From CALBZH01 sp964538515 (GTDB taxonomy: Bacteria; Desulfobacterota; Syntrophobacteria; Syntrophobacterales; Syntrophobacteraceae): DNA of 38,008 nt. Location of the stretch: positions 1 through 38,008 of the forward strand of contig CAZIEW010000057.1 of NCBI GenBank assembly GCA_964538515.1, written 5' to 3'. Both the position numbers and the translations under genes were made by a program. Below, in pieces: positions 7,564 to 17,089 of this stretch. Numbering within the stretch: position 1 is the stretch's first letter; every line of letters starts with the position of its first letter. Below the pieces are notes generated by a model that was not told the origin of the DNA, did not search any database, and was given only the letters and a program-made list of their open reading frames with translations.

Positions 7564-8658
7564 GTGACTGTGTCCCCTGAGACGGTTGTCTACTATATCA
7601 CGCCGCATGGATTTGGCCACGCCGTGCGCTCCCTGGAAATCATCCGCAACCTTATGGTTATCGCCCCGAGCTTGCACGTTGTGGCTGTATCCGACATCCC
7701 GTCCTTTCTTATAGAGGAAAATGTTGGCTTCATGCTGCCTTACCGGAGGAAGCAGGTGGATATCGGCCTCGTTCAACTGGACAGCCTCCGGTTTGATCTG
7801 GACGCGACATGGTCGCGGCTCGAAGCCCTGCGGAGCGAGCATGACAAGCTCATCAAGGAGGAAACGGCCTTCCTGGCATCTGTGGGAGCGACTGCCGTGG
7901 TCTCGGACATTGCCTTCTTGCCTTTTCATGCAGCAAAGATTTTGGGCATTCCCGGAATCGGAATCGGCAACTTCACTTGGGACTGGGTCTATTCCTACTA
8001 CGCACGGTCCGATCCAAAGTGGACCCCTCTGGTCGAGTGGATCCGCTCAGGGTATCGCAAGGCGGAGCTTTTCCTACAGCTCCCCATGCATGGGGACTGC
8101 TCGGTCTTCGAACGCATCGAGCCGGTGCCCCTCGTCGCGCGCCATGCACGGCTGAGCCGGGAAGAAGCTCGACAGTCTCTGGGCGTCACGATGGAACAGC
8201 GTGCTTATCTCATCGCGTTCGCCTCCCTTGACCTGGACCGCCAGGCGCAGGCCAGGCTGGAAGCCATCGAAGACGCCGCTTTCCTTTTTAAACAGCCGCT
8301 CCATTTCCATTTCCGAAACGGTGTCTCCTTGGACTCGCACGGGCTTTCCTACGCGGATGTCGTTGGGGCGGTCAATGCCGTGATCACGAAGCCGGGATAC
8401 GGCATCGTGTCCGATTGCCTGGCGCACCGTACACCCATGATCTACTGTGATCGCGGAGATTTTCCCGAGTACCCGATCCTGGTTGAAGCCATGGAAGCCC
8501 ACTTACCAACCGTCTACATGCCTTCGAAGGACCTGGTCGAGGGACGTTGGGAAGCGGCTGTCCAGTCGATCCCTGCCGCGCCAAGCCCTGAAAGACCGAT
8601 CCGCACCGACGGGGCTCGGGTCTGCGCGGAGCGGATTCTGAGACTCCTGACACGTTGA
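7564..8658 (+). CDS. Glycosyltransferase-like protein (GT-B, L-arabinokinase N-domain type)
   Basis: The 364-residue protein starts near VYYITPHGFGHAVRSLEI, the glycine- and histidine-rich first loop of GT-B proteins related to MurG-like transferases and to the N-terminal domain of plant L-arabinokinase. Around residues 105-140, VVSDIAFLPFHAAKILGIPG ends the N-terminal domain. A C-terminal nucleotide-sugar-binding region contains VITKPGYGIVSDCLAHRTP and CDRGDFPEYPILVEAME. Donor and acceptor are unknown. I chose GTG at 7564 because AAAGGTGAT at 7551-7559 matches the 16S 3' end and the coding pattern begins there. The frame is open far upstream, but that part is antisense to the deaminase gene. 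It is followed 10 bases later by the Smr gene. Confidence 0.7.
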   Translation: MTVSPETVVYYITPHGFGHAVRSLEIIRNLMVIAPSLHVVAVSDIPSFLIEENVGFMLPYRRKQVDIGLVQLDSLRFDLDATWSRLEALRSEHDKLIKEETAFLASVGATAVVSDIAFLPFHAAKILGIPGIGIGNFTWDWVYSYYARSDPKWTPLVEWIRSGYRKAELFLQLPMHGDCSVFERIEPVPLVARHARLSREEARQSLGVTMEQRAYLIAFASLDLDRQAQARLEAIEDAAFLFKQPLHFHFRNGVSLDSHGLSYADVVGAVNAVITKPGYGIVSDCLAHRTPMIYCDRGDFPEYPILVEAMEAHLPTVYMPSKDLVEGRWEAAVQSIPAAPSPERPIRTDGARVCAERILRLLTR

Positions 8659-8668
8659 GGAATGCGTC

Positions 8669-8992
8669 ATGATGAACGAGGACCCGGAAGCTGATGGCAC
8701 CATTGTCGTGCCCATCGAGGATTCCATCGACCTGCATACCTTTCAGCCACGCGAAGTCAAAGACCTCCTCGATGATTATCTGCGAGCCGCCATGGAACAA
8801 GGGTTCAGGGAAGTTGTCGTGATTCACGGAAAAGGAACGGGGGTACTCCGGGAACGGGTTCATGGCGTTCTCCGAAAGCACCCCCTTGTCGCCGGGTTCA
8901 AGCAGGCGGACGCAGCCAGCGGCGGATGGGGAGCCACCGTCGTGCAGCTCAAGCCCGAAGAGCCTGCTTCGGTCCCCGAAAATCAACGGTAG
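8669..8992 (+). CDS. Small Smr-domain protein
   Basis: The 107 residues are nearly all one Smr (MutS2 C-terminal) domain: IDLHTFQPREVKDLLDDYL contains the LDLHG-like motif, VVVIHGKGTGVLRERV is the signature HGKGxGxL loop, and GGWGATVVQL matches the final GGxGxTxVxL. Stand-alone Smr proteins are known or suspected nucleases acting on branched DNA or on stalled-ribosome mRNA. Which applies here cannot be told. GAGGA is well spaced from ATG at 8669, and a second ATG follows directly. It is co-directional with the glycosyltransferase gene and its 3' end overlaps the next, opposite gene by 10 bases. Confidence 0.88.
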   Translation: MMNEDPEADGTIVVPIEDSIDLHTFQPREVKDLLDDYLRAAMEQGFREVVVIHGKGTGVLRERVHGVLRKHPLVAGFKQADAASGGWGATVVQLKPEEPASVPENQR

Positions 8993-9726
8993 TCCGCAAG
9001 GATTTCGTAGCGTTTGATTTTCGGATCCGCCTTGGCCGATGCGAGGACAGAATAAAGCTTCCCTCGGATGCGGAGCTTGCGAAGGGTTTTGTTGTCGACG
9101 TCGAGCTCGCTGACAGCGCAAGGCTTCCTCATGAGAATGTTGCCTTCGCCGTCATACAGTGTCAGGGTAAAGCCAGTCCGCGCCAGGTTGTTGGTACTGC
9201 TCAAGATATTGCGCATCATCAGGGTGACGTCATTCCCCATCTCCTTCACTTCGACGAAATCCGCCTCCACGTTGTACCGTGAGGCATGGACTTTCTCGCT
9301 CCCCCCCTCGCTCCTTGGGGAAATCTGAGCCATCTGCAGCAGCCGCATGCTCTCTTCGTAATTCAGCTTCTTGGAAGAAGCCGGCAGAGCGCCCTGCTCC
9401 ACGGCAATGGCTTCGATGGCCTTACGCTGGTCGCTCTCGGGGGACGACTCGGGGGGCTCCAGGAGCACTTCAGGATCAAACGACTTGGTCGCGATCACTT
9501 CCTGAATCGATGCAACCTGATTCCGGGGAACTCCCACAATGCCGCCCGGAAAATCAAAACGAATGACGTTGCCTTCCAGCCAGTAGTAGGGCACCTCGAT
9601 GGATGTGCCATCCACCATCTTCAGTCTGAGCGGTCCTGCTCCTGCCAGGGTCGGATCCATGCCGACCACCCAGAGTGCCGCAACCCCCATTAAGCCAACC
9701 ATTTGTCTGATTCGTCTGCTTTTCAT
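8983..9726 (-). CDS. Exported protein of unknown function
   Basis: A 247-residue protein that I do not recognise. The N-terminus KSRRIRQMVGLMGVAALWVV is a basic-hydrophobic signal peptide with likely cleavage after PTLAGA. The next 55 residues form strands (LRLKMVDGTSIEVPYYWLEG, then VPRNQVASIQEV) like a small beta domain with a GVP turn. An acidic Pro/Ser-rich linker follows near residues 85-100. A C-terminal beta-rich domain has one cysteine (RKPCAVSELD). It is divergent from the PfkB kinase gene, with 181 bases between them, and its 3' end overlaps the Smr gene. No function is proposed. Confidence 0.7.
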   Translation of the reverse strand: MKSRRIRQMVGLMGVAALWVVGMDPTLAGAGPLRLKMVDGTSIEVPYYWLEGNVIRFDFPGGIVGVPRNQVASIQEVIATKSFDPEVLLEPPESSPESDQRKAIEAIAVEQGALPASSKKLNYEESMRLLQMAQISPRSEGGSEKVHASRYNVEADFVEVKEMGNDVTLMMRNILSSTNNLARTGFTLTLYDGEGNILMRKPCAVSELDVDNKTLRKLRIRGKLYSVLASAKADPKIKRYEILADYR

Positions 9727-9907
9727 GTGTTTTGTCCTCTAGTTCGTCGGATGGAATATTTGAAGGCTATATCGGTTCCGGGCGCCGAACACATCAGAGT
9801 TATCCTCATGCTTTTGAGCTTTACCCCCGCAGGAAATGGTGTATAGAGGACTACTACTGCGTTCGAACCAACCCGGAATTCGTCGAGAATCAAGGAGGCA
9901 GTCGCCC

Positions 9908-10843
9908 ATGGAAATCTATATCTCAGGCTCGCTTGCTTACGACCGCATCATGGACTTTCCTGGCCGTTTTGCGGACCATATCTTACCGCATAAGATACAC
10001 CTCCTCAACGTTTGTTTCAATATCAGTGGACTGATTGAAAAATTCGGCGGGACTGCCGGAAATATTGCCTACAGTTTGGCACTTCTTGGCGAGAAGCCTT
10101 TCATCGTCGCGACCGCAGGCGATGATTTTGACCGCTATGAGTCTTGGCTGAGCGAAAGAGGCCTCTCAAGCCGATGGATCAAGAAGGTCCCGGGCGTCCT
10201 AACAGCCGGTGCTTATATCACGACCGACCAGGACGACAACCAGATCACGGCCTTCAACCCTGGAGCGATGGCTTTTGAAGCCGACCTTCCTCCGCTTGAC
10301 GCCCTCGGAGACCAAGCCCTGGTCTTCATTGGGCCGGGGAACAAAACCGATATGGCCACGTTTGCTCAGAAAGCGAGGAGCGCTAAGGCTCCCTTTTTCT
10401 TCGATCCCGGCCAAAGCCTCAACATTTGGCAGGGAAGCGAGCTGCGTGAGGCCGTTGAAGGGGCGCTTTGCTTCGTCTCCAATGATTATGAGCTTTCCCT
10501 GTTCCTCCAGATGACTGACTGGACGATGCGCCAACTGTATGAAAAGGTGCAAGTGGTGATCACGACTCGAGGCCCCGAAGGTGCCGTCCTGGATCGAGGA
10601 GGGGAAAAAACCCTCATTCCTTCCATACCGGTAAGCGACGTTCTTGATCCCACGGGCGCAGGCGACGCTTTCCGCTCGGGACTGCTCAAGGGCCTCCAAC
10701 TGGGAATGGATTGGGAGGTATGCTGCCAGATCGGTGTGGTTTCCGCGGCTTTTGTGGTTGAGCAATACGGAACACAGGAGCACCGAATGACCTGGGACGA
10801 TCTGTGCAAGCGTTACCAAGGCTTTTTCGGCTCATTGCTCTGA
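9908..10843 (+). CDS. PfkB-family carbohydrate/nucleoside kinase
   Basis: A 311-residue ribokinase-fold kinase. The N-terminus MEIYISGSLAYDRIMDFPG, then GGTAGNIAYSLALLG (substrate-binding Gly-Gly pair), and the C-terminal DPTGAGDAFRSGLLKGL (PfkB signature 2, with the catalytic Asp in GAGDAF) define the family. The overall look is closest to adenosine-kinase-like or archaeal-type nucleoside kinases rather than phosphofructokinase, but the substrate is not decided. I chose ATG at 9908, since AAGGAGG at about 9892-9898 is an excellent ribosome-binding site. Its last 31 bases overlap the 3' end of the opposite P-type ATPase gene. Confidence 0.88.
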   Translation: MEIYISGSLAYDRIMDFPGRFADHILPHKIHLLNVCFNISGLIEKFGGTAGNIAYSLALLGEKPFIVATAGDDFDRYESWLSERGLSSRWIKKVPGVLTAGAYITTDQDDNQITAFNPGAMAFEADLPPLDALGDQALVFIGPGNKTDMATFAQKARSAKAPFFFDPGQSLNIWQGSELREAVEGALCFVSNDYELSLFLQMTDWTMRQLYEKVQVVITTRGPEGAVLDRGGEKTLIPSIPVSDVLDPTGAGDAFRSGLLKGLQLGMDWEVCCQIGVVSAAFVVEQYGTQEHRMTWDDLCKRYQGFFGSLL

Positions 10844-13038
10844 CCGCTCGTTGACGCATTCGAAGCCGGCTGCAAGAGCCTCAGGCCGTTCCCAATCACC
10901 AGGAGCGACGCCCCCATGTCTGCCGCGATCGCACCCCAGAGCGTCGCGATCTCGCAGAACGCCATTGCGATGAATACGGTCTTGATCCCAACGGACAGCG
11001 CAATGTTCTGGCCGATGATGGTCCGGGTCCTCCGCGAATGCCCAATGAGCCAGGGCAATCGAGTGAGGTCGTCCGACATGAGGGCGATGTCCGATGTCTC
11101 TATGGCGGCATCCGAGCCCATCGCCCCCATCGCGATGCTCACGGTTGACTCAGCCATAGCCGGAGCGTCATTGACACCGTCACCGACCATCGCCACGACC
11201 CCGTGGGCCGCCTGGAGCGAGCGGATCACGCCGACCTTGTCCTCGGGAAGCAGCTCGGCCACGTAATCATCCACTCCGGCTGCCGCTGCCACCGCTTCAG
11301 TGGTTCGCCTGTTATCCCCCGTTAAGACGATTACCTTTTCAACCCCCAGACCTTTGAGCGATCGAACCACGCCGGGGGCCGATTCTCGCATTTCATCCGC
11401 AAAGCTCATGAGGCCGCAGACGTGGTCCACGGTCCAGATCATGACCACCGAATGACCCGCATCCTCCAGAGCCGACGCAGCCGCGTGGGATTGCTCGTCT
11501 TCCACTCCCCATTGCTCGATGAACCGGTGGCTCCCGATCCAGTAGGGCCGCCCGTCCACCGTCCCCTGGGCTCCCTGACCCGGGAGAACAGCGTAATCCT
11601 CCGCGGCAGCAAAGGCGATCCCTCGCTCCCTTGCCAAGGCGAGGACCGAACGAGCAAGCGGGTGCGTGCTATGCGCCTCCAGAGCAGCTGCGGAAGCCAG
11701 CAAGCCGACTTCCGTGTGGCCGTTGAGCGGAATGATACGCTGGACGGTTGGATGCCCAGAAGTCAGTGTCCCTGTCTTGTCAAAGGCCACAGCCCGAATG
11801 CGGGCCGGAGCTTCCAGGTAGGCACCGCCTTTGATCAGTACCCCGTTTCGAGCGGCGGAGGTGAGCCCGGCGACGATGCTCACGGGGGTTGAGATGACCA
11901 GGGAGCACGGACAGGCAATGACCAGAATGACGAGCGCCTGGTAGAGCCATTCAAGCCAGGCACCGTTCGTGAAGAGGGGTGGCACCACGGCGATGAGAAA
12001 CGCGAGTCCCATCATTGCCGGCGTGTAGAACAGGGCGAACCGTTCAACGCGCTGCTCAAGAGGCGCCCGTCTCGCTTGCGCCTCTTCCACCATGCGGATG
12101 ATCCGCGCGAGGGTGGTATCTGAATACCGGCGCGTGGATCGAAACTCGATAGCCCCATCCAGATTCAACGTCCCTGCGTAAATTTCGTCCCCTGCCTCCC
12201 GCAACAGAGGCATGGACTCCCCAGTGATGGAGGCCTGATTCACGCTGGTAATCCCCTTGGTGATCACCCCATCCAGAGGAATCTTCTCTCCGGGACGCAC
12301 CAAGACAGTAACTCCGACGGGCACATCCTGAACGGGCTTCTCTTCGATGTCTCCGTCGTGGGGACACACAAAGCGCGCCACATCCGGAGAGAGGTCCATG
12401 AGTGAGCGAATGGCACGTCTCGCACGCGCGACGCTCCACGACTCCAAGTAGAGTGCCAGTGCAAACAGGAACGCGACTGACGCCGCCTCCAGCCAGTGCC
12501 CGATTCCCAGCGCACCCGCAACGGCGACCGACATGAGGAGATTCATATCCGGCGCCATTCGGCGCAGCGAATGATACGCACGGGGCAGAACCGTCCAGCC
12601 GCCCGCCAAGATTGCCCCTCCATAAAGGATTTTTGAAAAAAGCGGTGGCCCGTGGGCGGCAGCCATGTCTTCGGCAAAGGCCTGCAGCCAGTTCCCCGCT
12701 TCCATGCCATGGCCCAGGAGTCCCCCGACCGTCAAAGCACCGCTCAGGAGACACAGAAGCAAGCGTCCGTGACGCTCCCACGGGGAATCGCTCCCGGGTG
12801 CTCCATCGCCTTCCGCTCCGACCTCCCACGGAACCGCTTCCATGCCCGTGCCTGCAACGGCCTTGACAACAGCAGTTGGGTCGATCTGCCCGCCAGGCGA
12901 AATGACCGACATTTTCCCGGCAAGCAAATCGAAGGCAAGGTTCAGCTCGCCTCCCACAAGGGGTCCAACTTCTCGTTTGAGGACACCGATCTCGGTGGCA
13001 CAGCACATCCCGTTGATCCGAAAGTCCATGCGCTCCAT
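10813..13038 (-). CDS. Zinc/cadmium/lead-exporting P1B-type ATPase
   Basis: A 741-residue inner-membrane metal pump. The N-terminal heavy-metal-associated domain has GMCCATE at residues 10-16, the zinc-type variant of the GMTC motif. TGES (actuator) is at about 272, the CPC metal site in IACPCSLV at 376-378, the phosphorylated DKTGTLT at 420-426, the THP motif near 459, and GDGVNDAPA near 650. The last membrane segments carry K in GIKTVFIAM and D in ADMGASLL, the Lys/Asp pair typical of ZntA/CadA-type Zn2+/Cd2+/Pb2+ pumps rather than copper pumps. I chose ATG at 13038, since AGGAG lies seven bases upstream. A start at 13068 would add ten residues. No adjacent metal regulator is seen. Confidence 0.93.
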   Translation of the reverse strand: MERMDFRINGMCCATEIGVLKREVGPLVGGELNLAFDLLAGKMSVISPGGQIDPTAVVKAVAGTGMEAVPWEVGAEGDGAPGSDSPWERHGRLLLCLLSGALTVGGLLGHGMEAGNWLQAFAEDMAAAHGPPLFSKILYGGAILAGGWTVLPRAYHSLRRMAPDMNLLMSVAVAGALGIGHWLEAASVAFLFALALYLESWSVARARRAIRSLMDLSPDVARFVCPHDGDIEEKPVQDVPVGVTVLVRPGEKIPLDGVITKGITSVNQASITGESMPLLREAGDEIYAGTLNLDGAIEFRSTRRYSDTTLARIIRMVEEAQARRAPLEQRVERFALFYTPAMMGLAFLIAVVPPLFTNGAWLEWLYQALVILVIACPCSLVISTPVSIVAGLTSAARNGVLIKGGAYLEAPARIRAVAFDKTGTLTSGHPTVQRIIPLNGHTEVGLLASAAALEAHSTHPLARSVLALARERGIAFAAAEDYAVLPGQGAQGTVDGRPYWIGSHRFIEQWGVEDEQSHAAASALEDAGHSVVMIWTVDHVCGLMSFADEMRESAPGVVRSLKGLGVEKVIVLTGDNRRTTEAVAAAAGVDDYVAELLPEDKVGVIRSLQAAHGVVAMVGDGVNDAPAMAESTVSIAMGAMGSDAAIETSDIALMSDDLTRLPWLIGHSRRTRTIIGQNIALSVGIKTVFIAMAFCEIATLWGAIAADMGASLLVIGNGLRLLQPASNASTSGQSNEPKKPW

Positions 13039-13082
13039 CGGACATGCTCCTGACTTCGTCGCTTTCAATGCCTTTTGCTATT

Positions 13083-16000
13083 CTAATGGTCTGAGTGCGG
13101 CTCCGGCCACTCTTCTGATGAGGGTGGGGACGATTCGGACGACTTTGAATTCCCGAACGGCGAACCGGATGGAGAAACGACCTTGAAGGGAGCCTGGAGC
13201 ACTTGCTTCATGATGCCAATCAGCTTCGATCCGATCGCGGAGGGTGACATGGGAATGATGCTTGGGTCCGAGATCTCCCCCGAAACCTTCACAGGGACCG
13301 AGATCACGCCGTCGAACATCCTCCCGATCAAGGGCACGAAAGCGATGATCTTCTCGAAAGTCCTCAGCGGCGCCAGGAGGACGACCATGTCGACCGTCTG
13401 CGTCACAAGATCCACCGTCCCGCTCCACACCATTTTCATGCAGCGGCTGTCCACCACCGCCTCATCGAGACTGAGCTTCCCCTCGTCCACTGTCGCCCTC
13501 ACCTTGATGCCGTCGTAGGCGCACCCCTCCCTGGCAAGGTCCGGCAGCTGACCGCGGTAGATTTCCGTGACGTTGATGACCGAAAAGATCTTGCTGACAA
13601 CGTCGAATCGATAGATTCGACCTTCCTTAGCGTCGAATTCCAGACTGCCCCGGAGGGACTTGACCAAATCACCCTTTTTCCCTTCGGCTCGCAGCTCCCC
13701 TTTGAGGCTGAAGCTGCCGTCGATGATCGCCTTCTTGCCGCCAAGACAAACGATGCACGACTCGAGCGGCTCATTCACCGCAGTCGGTTTGGCCACCAGG
13801 GACACCTTGCTTTCGTCCACCAGCAGCTCCCCGGGTAAGGAGACCCCGCAGAGCTTCGCATCGGTCGTTTCAACCTTCACCGTACCGGGTTGAAAATGAA
13901 CATTCGCCTTGAAAGGCGTAAAGACGTATTTCCCATATTCCAGGCGGTCGAGTGCCACCTTCAGGACGCCGGTCAACGCTAGTCCCATGAACCGGGGCTT
14001 GAGGATCTCGGTCGAGACCGTACCCGGACCCGAGCCGCTCCCTTTCTCTCCGGACGCCCCCTGCTCCGTGGCAGCATCGGTCAACCAGACATAGCTCTCC
14101 GACGACACCGCCATATCCATGGCCAGCCCGTGAGGTGCGAACGAGAAATTACCCGAAAGATGGAGCGGCGATCCCCCATAAACAACATCCGCGGCCTTGA
14201 CGGTCAGACGCCCCCCCTGGGCCTCGAGACTCGCGCGATCGATCCGAACGGGTGCCCTGAATTTCCAGAGGGAGTGGAACCCACTCAGATCCAGCACTCC
14301 GGTTGCTGTGCTCCTGCCGGGCTCTTCCACAAAAACATTGAGCCGAAGATCGCCCGTCACGCCACCCTTGAGCAGCTCGTTTTTCTCCAGAAGCTGATCC
14401 AGGGTCTTTCCCTCCAGACGCCCCTGGAAAGCCAAATCGAGGTCCCGCTCCCGCACGGTGGCTTTGAGCGACACGTCCGACAGCTGGTCCTTCACCGTCA
14501 GTCGGTTGATCGACCACTGGTCCCTCCCACGGATGTACTCGATCGACGTAAGCACACCGCTCGGTTGGCTCATATTTCCTTCGAAGCTGACGCGCCCGTT
14601 TCGCTCCCAGACAAGACGTGACTTGACGAGAGACAGGGGCGGCTTTGGCCGAAATTCCTGTGGGAGACCAATCAGGTCCACAACCCACTGGGTCGCCTTC
14701 GGCCCCACCACGGCCTCCGCAAACGTCAAATCCGATGCCATCAAGCCCGACTGCGTCTTGAGAGCCACGTTCATGCTCACCGCCGCATCCAGGAGGCTCG
14801 CTTCACACTCCGAGAGGGTCAGAACCGACGGAGCTCCGACCAGCTTGCTAGACTTGACCGTCACCGGCCCAGGGAAGAAGGGAGACTCCACCGTCCCTTG
14901 ATTGAAATCCCCTTTGACCTCGTATTTCCACTTGGCCGGTTCGTAAAGGGGCCCCTCTAATTGCGCGGATTCCAGGGTAACCATACCCTTGAGATTCTGG
15001 ATGTCTGGCAAACCGCGCTTCACCCGGGAGAAAGACGTCAACCACGGAAAGACTTGATCCAGGGAGACCCGGACCGGGCTTTTGGATTGAATTTGAATGC
15101 GTGAAGCAGGTCCCCAATCGATGGCGACGTCAAGGGGAGCCCATGACGATCCCCCCAAACTCCCCTCAAATCCATTGATTGAAATAGATTTACCTTCGAA
15201 AACCAGGGCGTTACCTTTCACGTCAATGGGGAAAGGAGCGCGCTGGTACTTGCCCTGAAGATTGAATTCACGGGCATCGACCTTGGTCTTCACGTCTTTA
15301 ACGGTCTCGCCGAGAATGAGCCGTCCCTTCGCCCTGCCCTCGATGTCGCTCATGCGATTCAGCTCATTCAAGAAGTCCTTGTCTTTGACGGCATGCAACA
15401 GGACGGCGGGCAGTCTTGAGAGGTCCGCATCCACGGCTATGTCCAGATGGAAAGGGCCGTCGCCGCTGGGATCTTTTTCGAGGGCAAGGGTCAAGGAGCC
15501 ATCGTGGCCGGTCGTCGCTCCCGTATGCGCCTGGAGATGACGACCTTCCAGAACGCCCCCTTTGATAACGGCATCCCCTGTGGCGCCCTCTACTTCAAGG
15601 TCGGCGGGCTCGATATAGATGCGTCCATCCACCATACTGCCCGTGATCGTCACATTTTCGATCTCCCCGAGCTCATCCAGGGTCTTGTCCTGAACCTGAG
15701 CTCGAATCTGGGGAACGCGCCCTCCTTTGACTACTTCGAAGGTTTTGATTACGCCACGGCTCTTGCCCGCGAGGACCAGCATGAGCTCGCGCACGCCCCC
15801 TGCGTCGACATCCGCCCCATGAACGTCCGCGGAGATCCGGGAGGTTTGCGGATCGTACGAGACCATCCCGGTGGCCGAAAGCGCTGGGGCCTTCATCTTA
15901 AGGGAATCCAGCGTAAGATTGAACCCGTCGGGACGCAGGGCGATTCCCCCATCGAAACTCGCCTCCTTCAGGAAAGTGGTTCGATCGCCCACCTTCAAGC

Positions 16001-16889
16001 CGAGCCTGGGAGCGGCCGCGCGAAAAGACAGGTCGAGCTCGGCAGGTCCCCCGCTAACGAGGAGGACGCTCAGGCTCATGTCGTGCTCAGGAAATGAGAT
16101 CGGGCTCTCGGGGTAGAGGATCTGGGAAAGTACGTCCGGGTTCAGGCCCACGACACTCGTGTAGCAACGCCCCTTGAACGTGTCCAGGTCAAAGAAGCCC
16201 TCCGAGCTCACCGCGCGCCACAGGTTGGAGCTGCACGAATAGGCCAGGCGCACCTCAGTCCCGTGCCTCACCAACCGCGCCGAAAGCTTCTCGAAGTGGA
16301 GGGCCTTCCGCCCATCGACGTCCAGATCGAGGCTCCCGTTTTCCATGGTGACGGCGAGACCTTCGGGCATGGACACCGCTGGTGCCAGCACAGCCACAAA
16401 CCCCCGCCGCATGCCGCCTTGGGTCAGCGCGCCCACCTCTGCACCCAAAGTTACCTGCTCCCCCGAGCCGTTTCTTCGCAATGGAATCTTCAGTTTGGGA
16501 TGGCCCAAATGGACCCGCCTCATTCGCAGCTGCCCCCGAAACAAAGGCAGCGCGTCCACCGTAACCCGCACGGATTCAACGTCCGCGACTGAGCCATCAG
16601 GGCGGGAGACAACAAGTTTATGGGCGGTGAGGTGCGGTCTGGGCAAGAGGGAGACGTCCATGGATTCGAAGGACACTTCGCCTGCAACGTAGTCTTGGAG
16701 TGTCGAAAGCGCCATCTGCCTGACCGCATCCAGGCTTACCAATCGCGGCAGAGCCAGCTCCAAAGCCATCAGCAGCACCACGAAAAGCAGGCTCAATGCC
16801 GCAAGAACCGTCAATACCCTTCTTAACCTGACCACGGCGGCGCGTCTCCCAGCAAGGATGGCATGCAACGAAAAGGACCGTGAACACAC
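13083..16889 (-). CDS. Large AsmA-like (YhdP/TamB-related) envelope protein
   Basis: A 1268-residue protein with one N-terminal membrane anchor (VLTVLAALSLLFVVLLMALE, about residues 25-44) and a long beta-rich periplasmic part. The N-terminal DAVRQMALSTLQDYVAGEVS and SRPDGSVADVESVRV patterns match AsmA N-domains. The C-terminal GKLSLDEAVVDSRCMKMVWSG and GVISVPVKVSGEISDPSIIP match AsmA C-terminal domains. AsmA-like proteins bridge inner and outer membrane and are implicated in phospholipid transport. The annotated start is GTG at 16889 with no clear ribosome-binding site. GTG at 16835 (GGGAG upstream) would place the anchor nearer the N-terminus. It lies 45 bases upstream of the P-type ATPase gene and diverges from ssrA. 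Confidence 0.85.
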   Translation of the reverse strand: MCSRSFSLHAILAGRRAAVVRLRRVLTVLAALSLLFVVLLMALELALPRLVSLDAVRQMALSTLQDYVAGEVSFESMDVSLLPRPHLTAHKLVVSRPDGSVADVESVRVTVDALPLFRGQLRMRRVHLGHPKLKIPLRRNGSGEQVTLGAEVGALTQGGMRRGFVAVLAPAVSMPEGLAVTMENGSLDLDVDGRKALHFEKLSARLVRHGTEVRLAYSCSSNLWRAVSSEGFFDLDTFKGRCYTSVVGLNPDVLSQILYPESPISFPEHDMSLSVLLVSGGPAELDLSFRAAAPRLGLKVGDRTTFLKEASFDGGIALRPDGFNLTLDSLKMKAPALSATGMVSYDPQTSRISADVHGADVDAGGVRELMLVLAGKSRGVIKTFEVVKGGRVPQIRAQVQDKTLDELGEIENVTITGSMVDGRIYIEPADLEVEGATGDAVIKGGVLEGRHLQAHTGATTGHDGSLTLALEKDPSGDGPFHLDIAVDADLSRLPAVLLHAVKDKDFLNELNRMSDIEGRAKGRLILGETVKDVKTKVDAREFNLQGKYQRAPFPIDVKGNALVFEGKSISINGFEGSLGGSSWAPLDVAIDWGPASRIQIQSKSPVRVSLDQVFPWLTSFSRVKRGLPDIQNLKGMVTLESAQLEGPLYEPAKWKYEVKGDFNQGTVESPFFPGPVTVKSSKLVGAPSVLTLSECEASLLDAAVSMNVALKTQSGLMASDLTFAEAVVGPKATQWVVDLIGLPQEFRPKPPLSLVKSRLVWERNGRVSFEGNMSQPSGVLTSIEYIRGRDQWSINRLTVKDQLSDVSLKATVRERDLDLAFQGRLEGKTLDQLLEKNELLKGGVTGDLRLNVFVEEPGRSTATGVLDLSGFHSLWKFRAPVRIDRASLEAQGGRLTVKAADVVYGGSPLHLSGNFSFAPHGLAMDMAVSSESYVWLTDAATEQGASGEKGSGSGPGTVSTEILKPRFMGLALTGVLKVALDRLEYGKYVFTPFKANVHFQPGTVKVETTDAKLCGVSLPGELLVDESKVSLVAKPTAVNEPLESCIVCLGGKKAIIDGSFSLKGELRAEGKKGDLVKSLRGSLEFDAKEGRIYRFDVVSKIFSVINVTEIYRGQLPDLAREGCAYDGIKVRATVDEGKLSLDEAVVDSRCMKMVWSGTVDLVTQTVDMVVLLAPLRTFEKIIAFVPLIGRMFDGVISVPVKVSGEISDPSIIPMSPSAIGSKLIGIMKQVLQAPFKVVSPSGSPFGNSKSSESSPPSSEEWPEPHSDH

Positions 16890-17035
16890 GACGGAGGTGT
16901 CGGGAGGGCAACATTACGGTTGCAGCAAAACGATTGAATGTCTCTCGGCATGCTAGGGAGAATAGCAGTTTCCCCCAGGTGGGGCAATATCCTGCTGGAA
17001 CAAAAAGGGGCAGAGGGAGGACTCAATTGGATCCC

Positions 17036-17063
17036 TTGACATCGCCGCTAAGCCGGTTACAAT
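17036..17063 (+). promoter_or_regulatory. Sigma-70-type promoter of ssrA
   Basis: TTGACA (17036-17041) and TACAAT (17058-17063) are separated by 16 bases. The expected start near 17070 lies about 20 bases before the mature tmRNA 5' end, leaving a short leader for RNase P to remove. It is among the strongest promoter matches in the window. Confidence 0.8.
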
Positions 17064-17089
17064 TGTGTCCAGTCGACGGAATTGCCAAT

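Noticed and set aside
12056..13045. 329-codon minus-strand frame in another phase of the Zn/Cd ATPase gene
   Set aside because: The ATPase frame holds all P-type motifs. The other phase is rich in Arg, Gly and Cys, as expected of out-of-phase GC-rich DNA.
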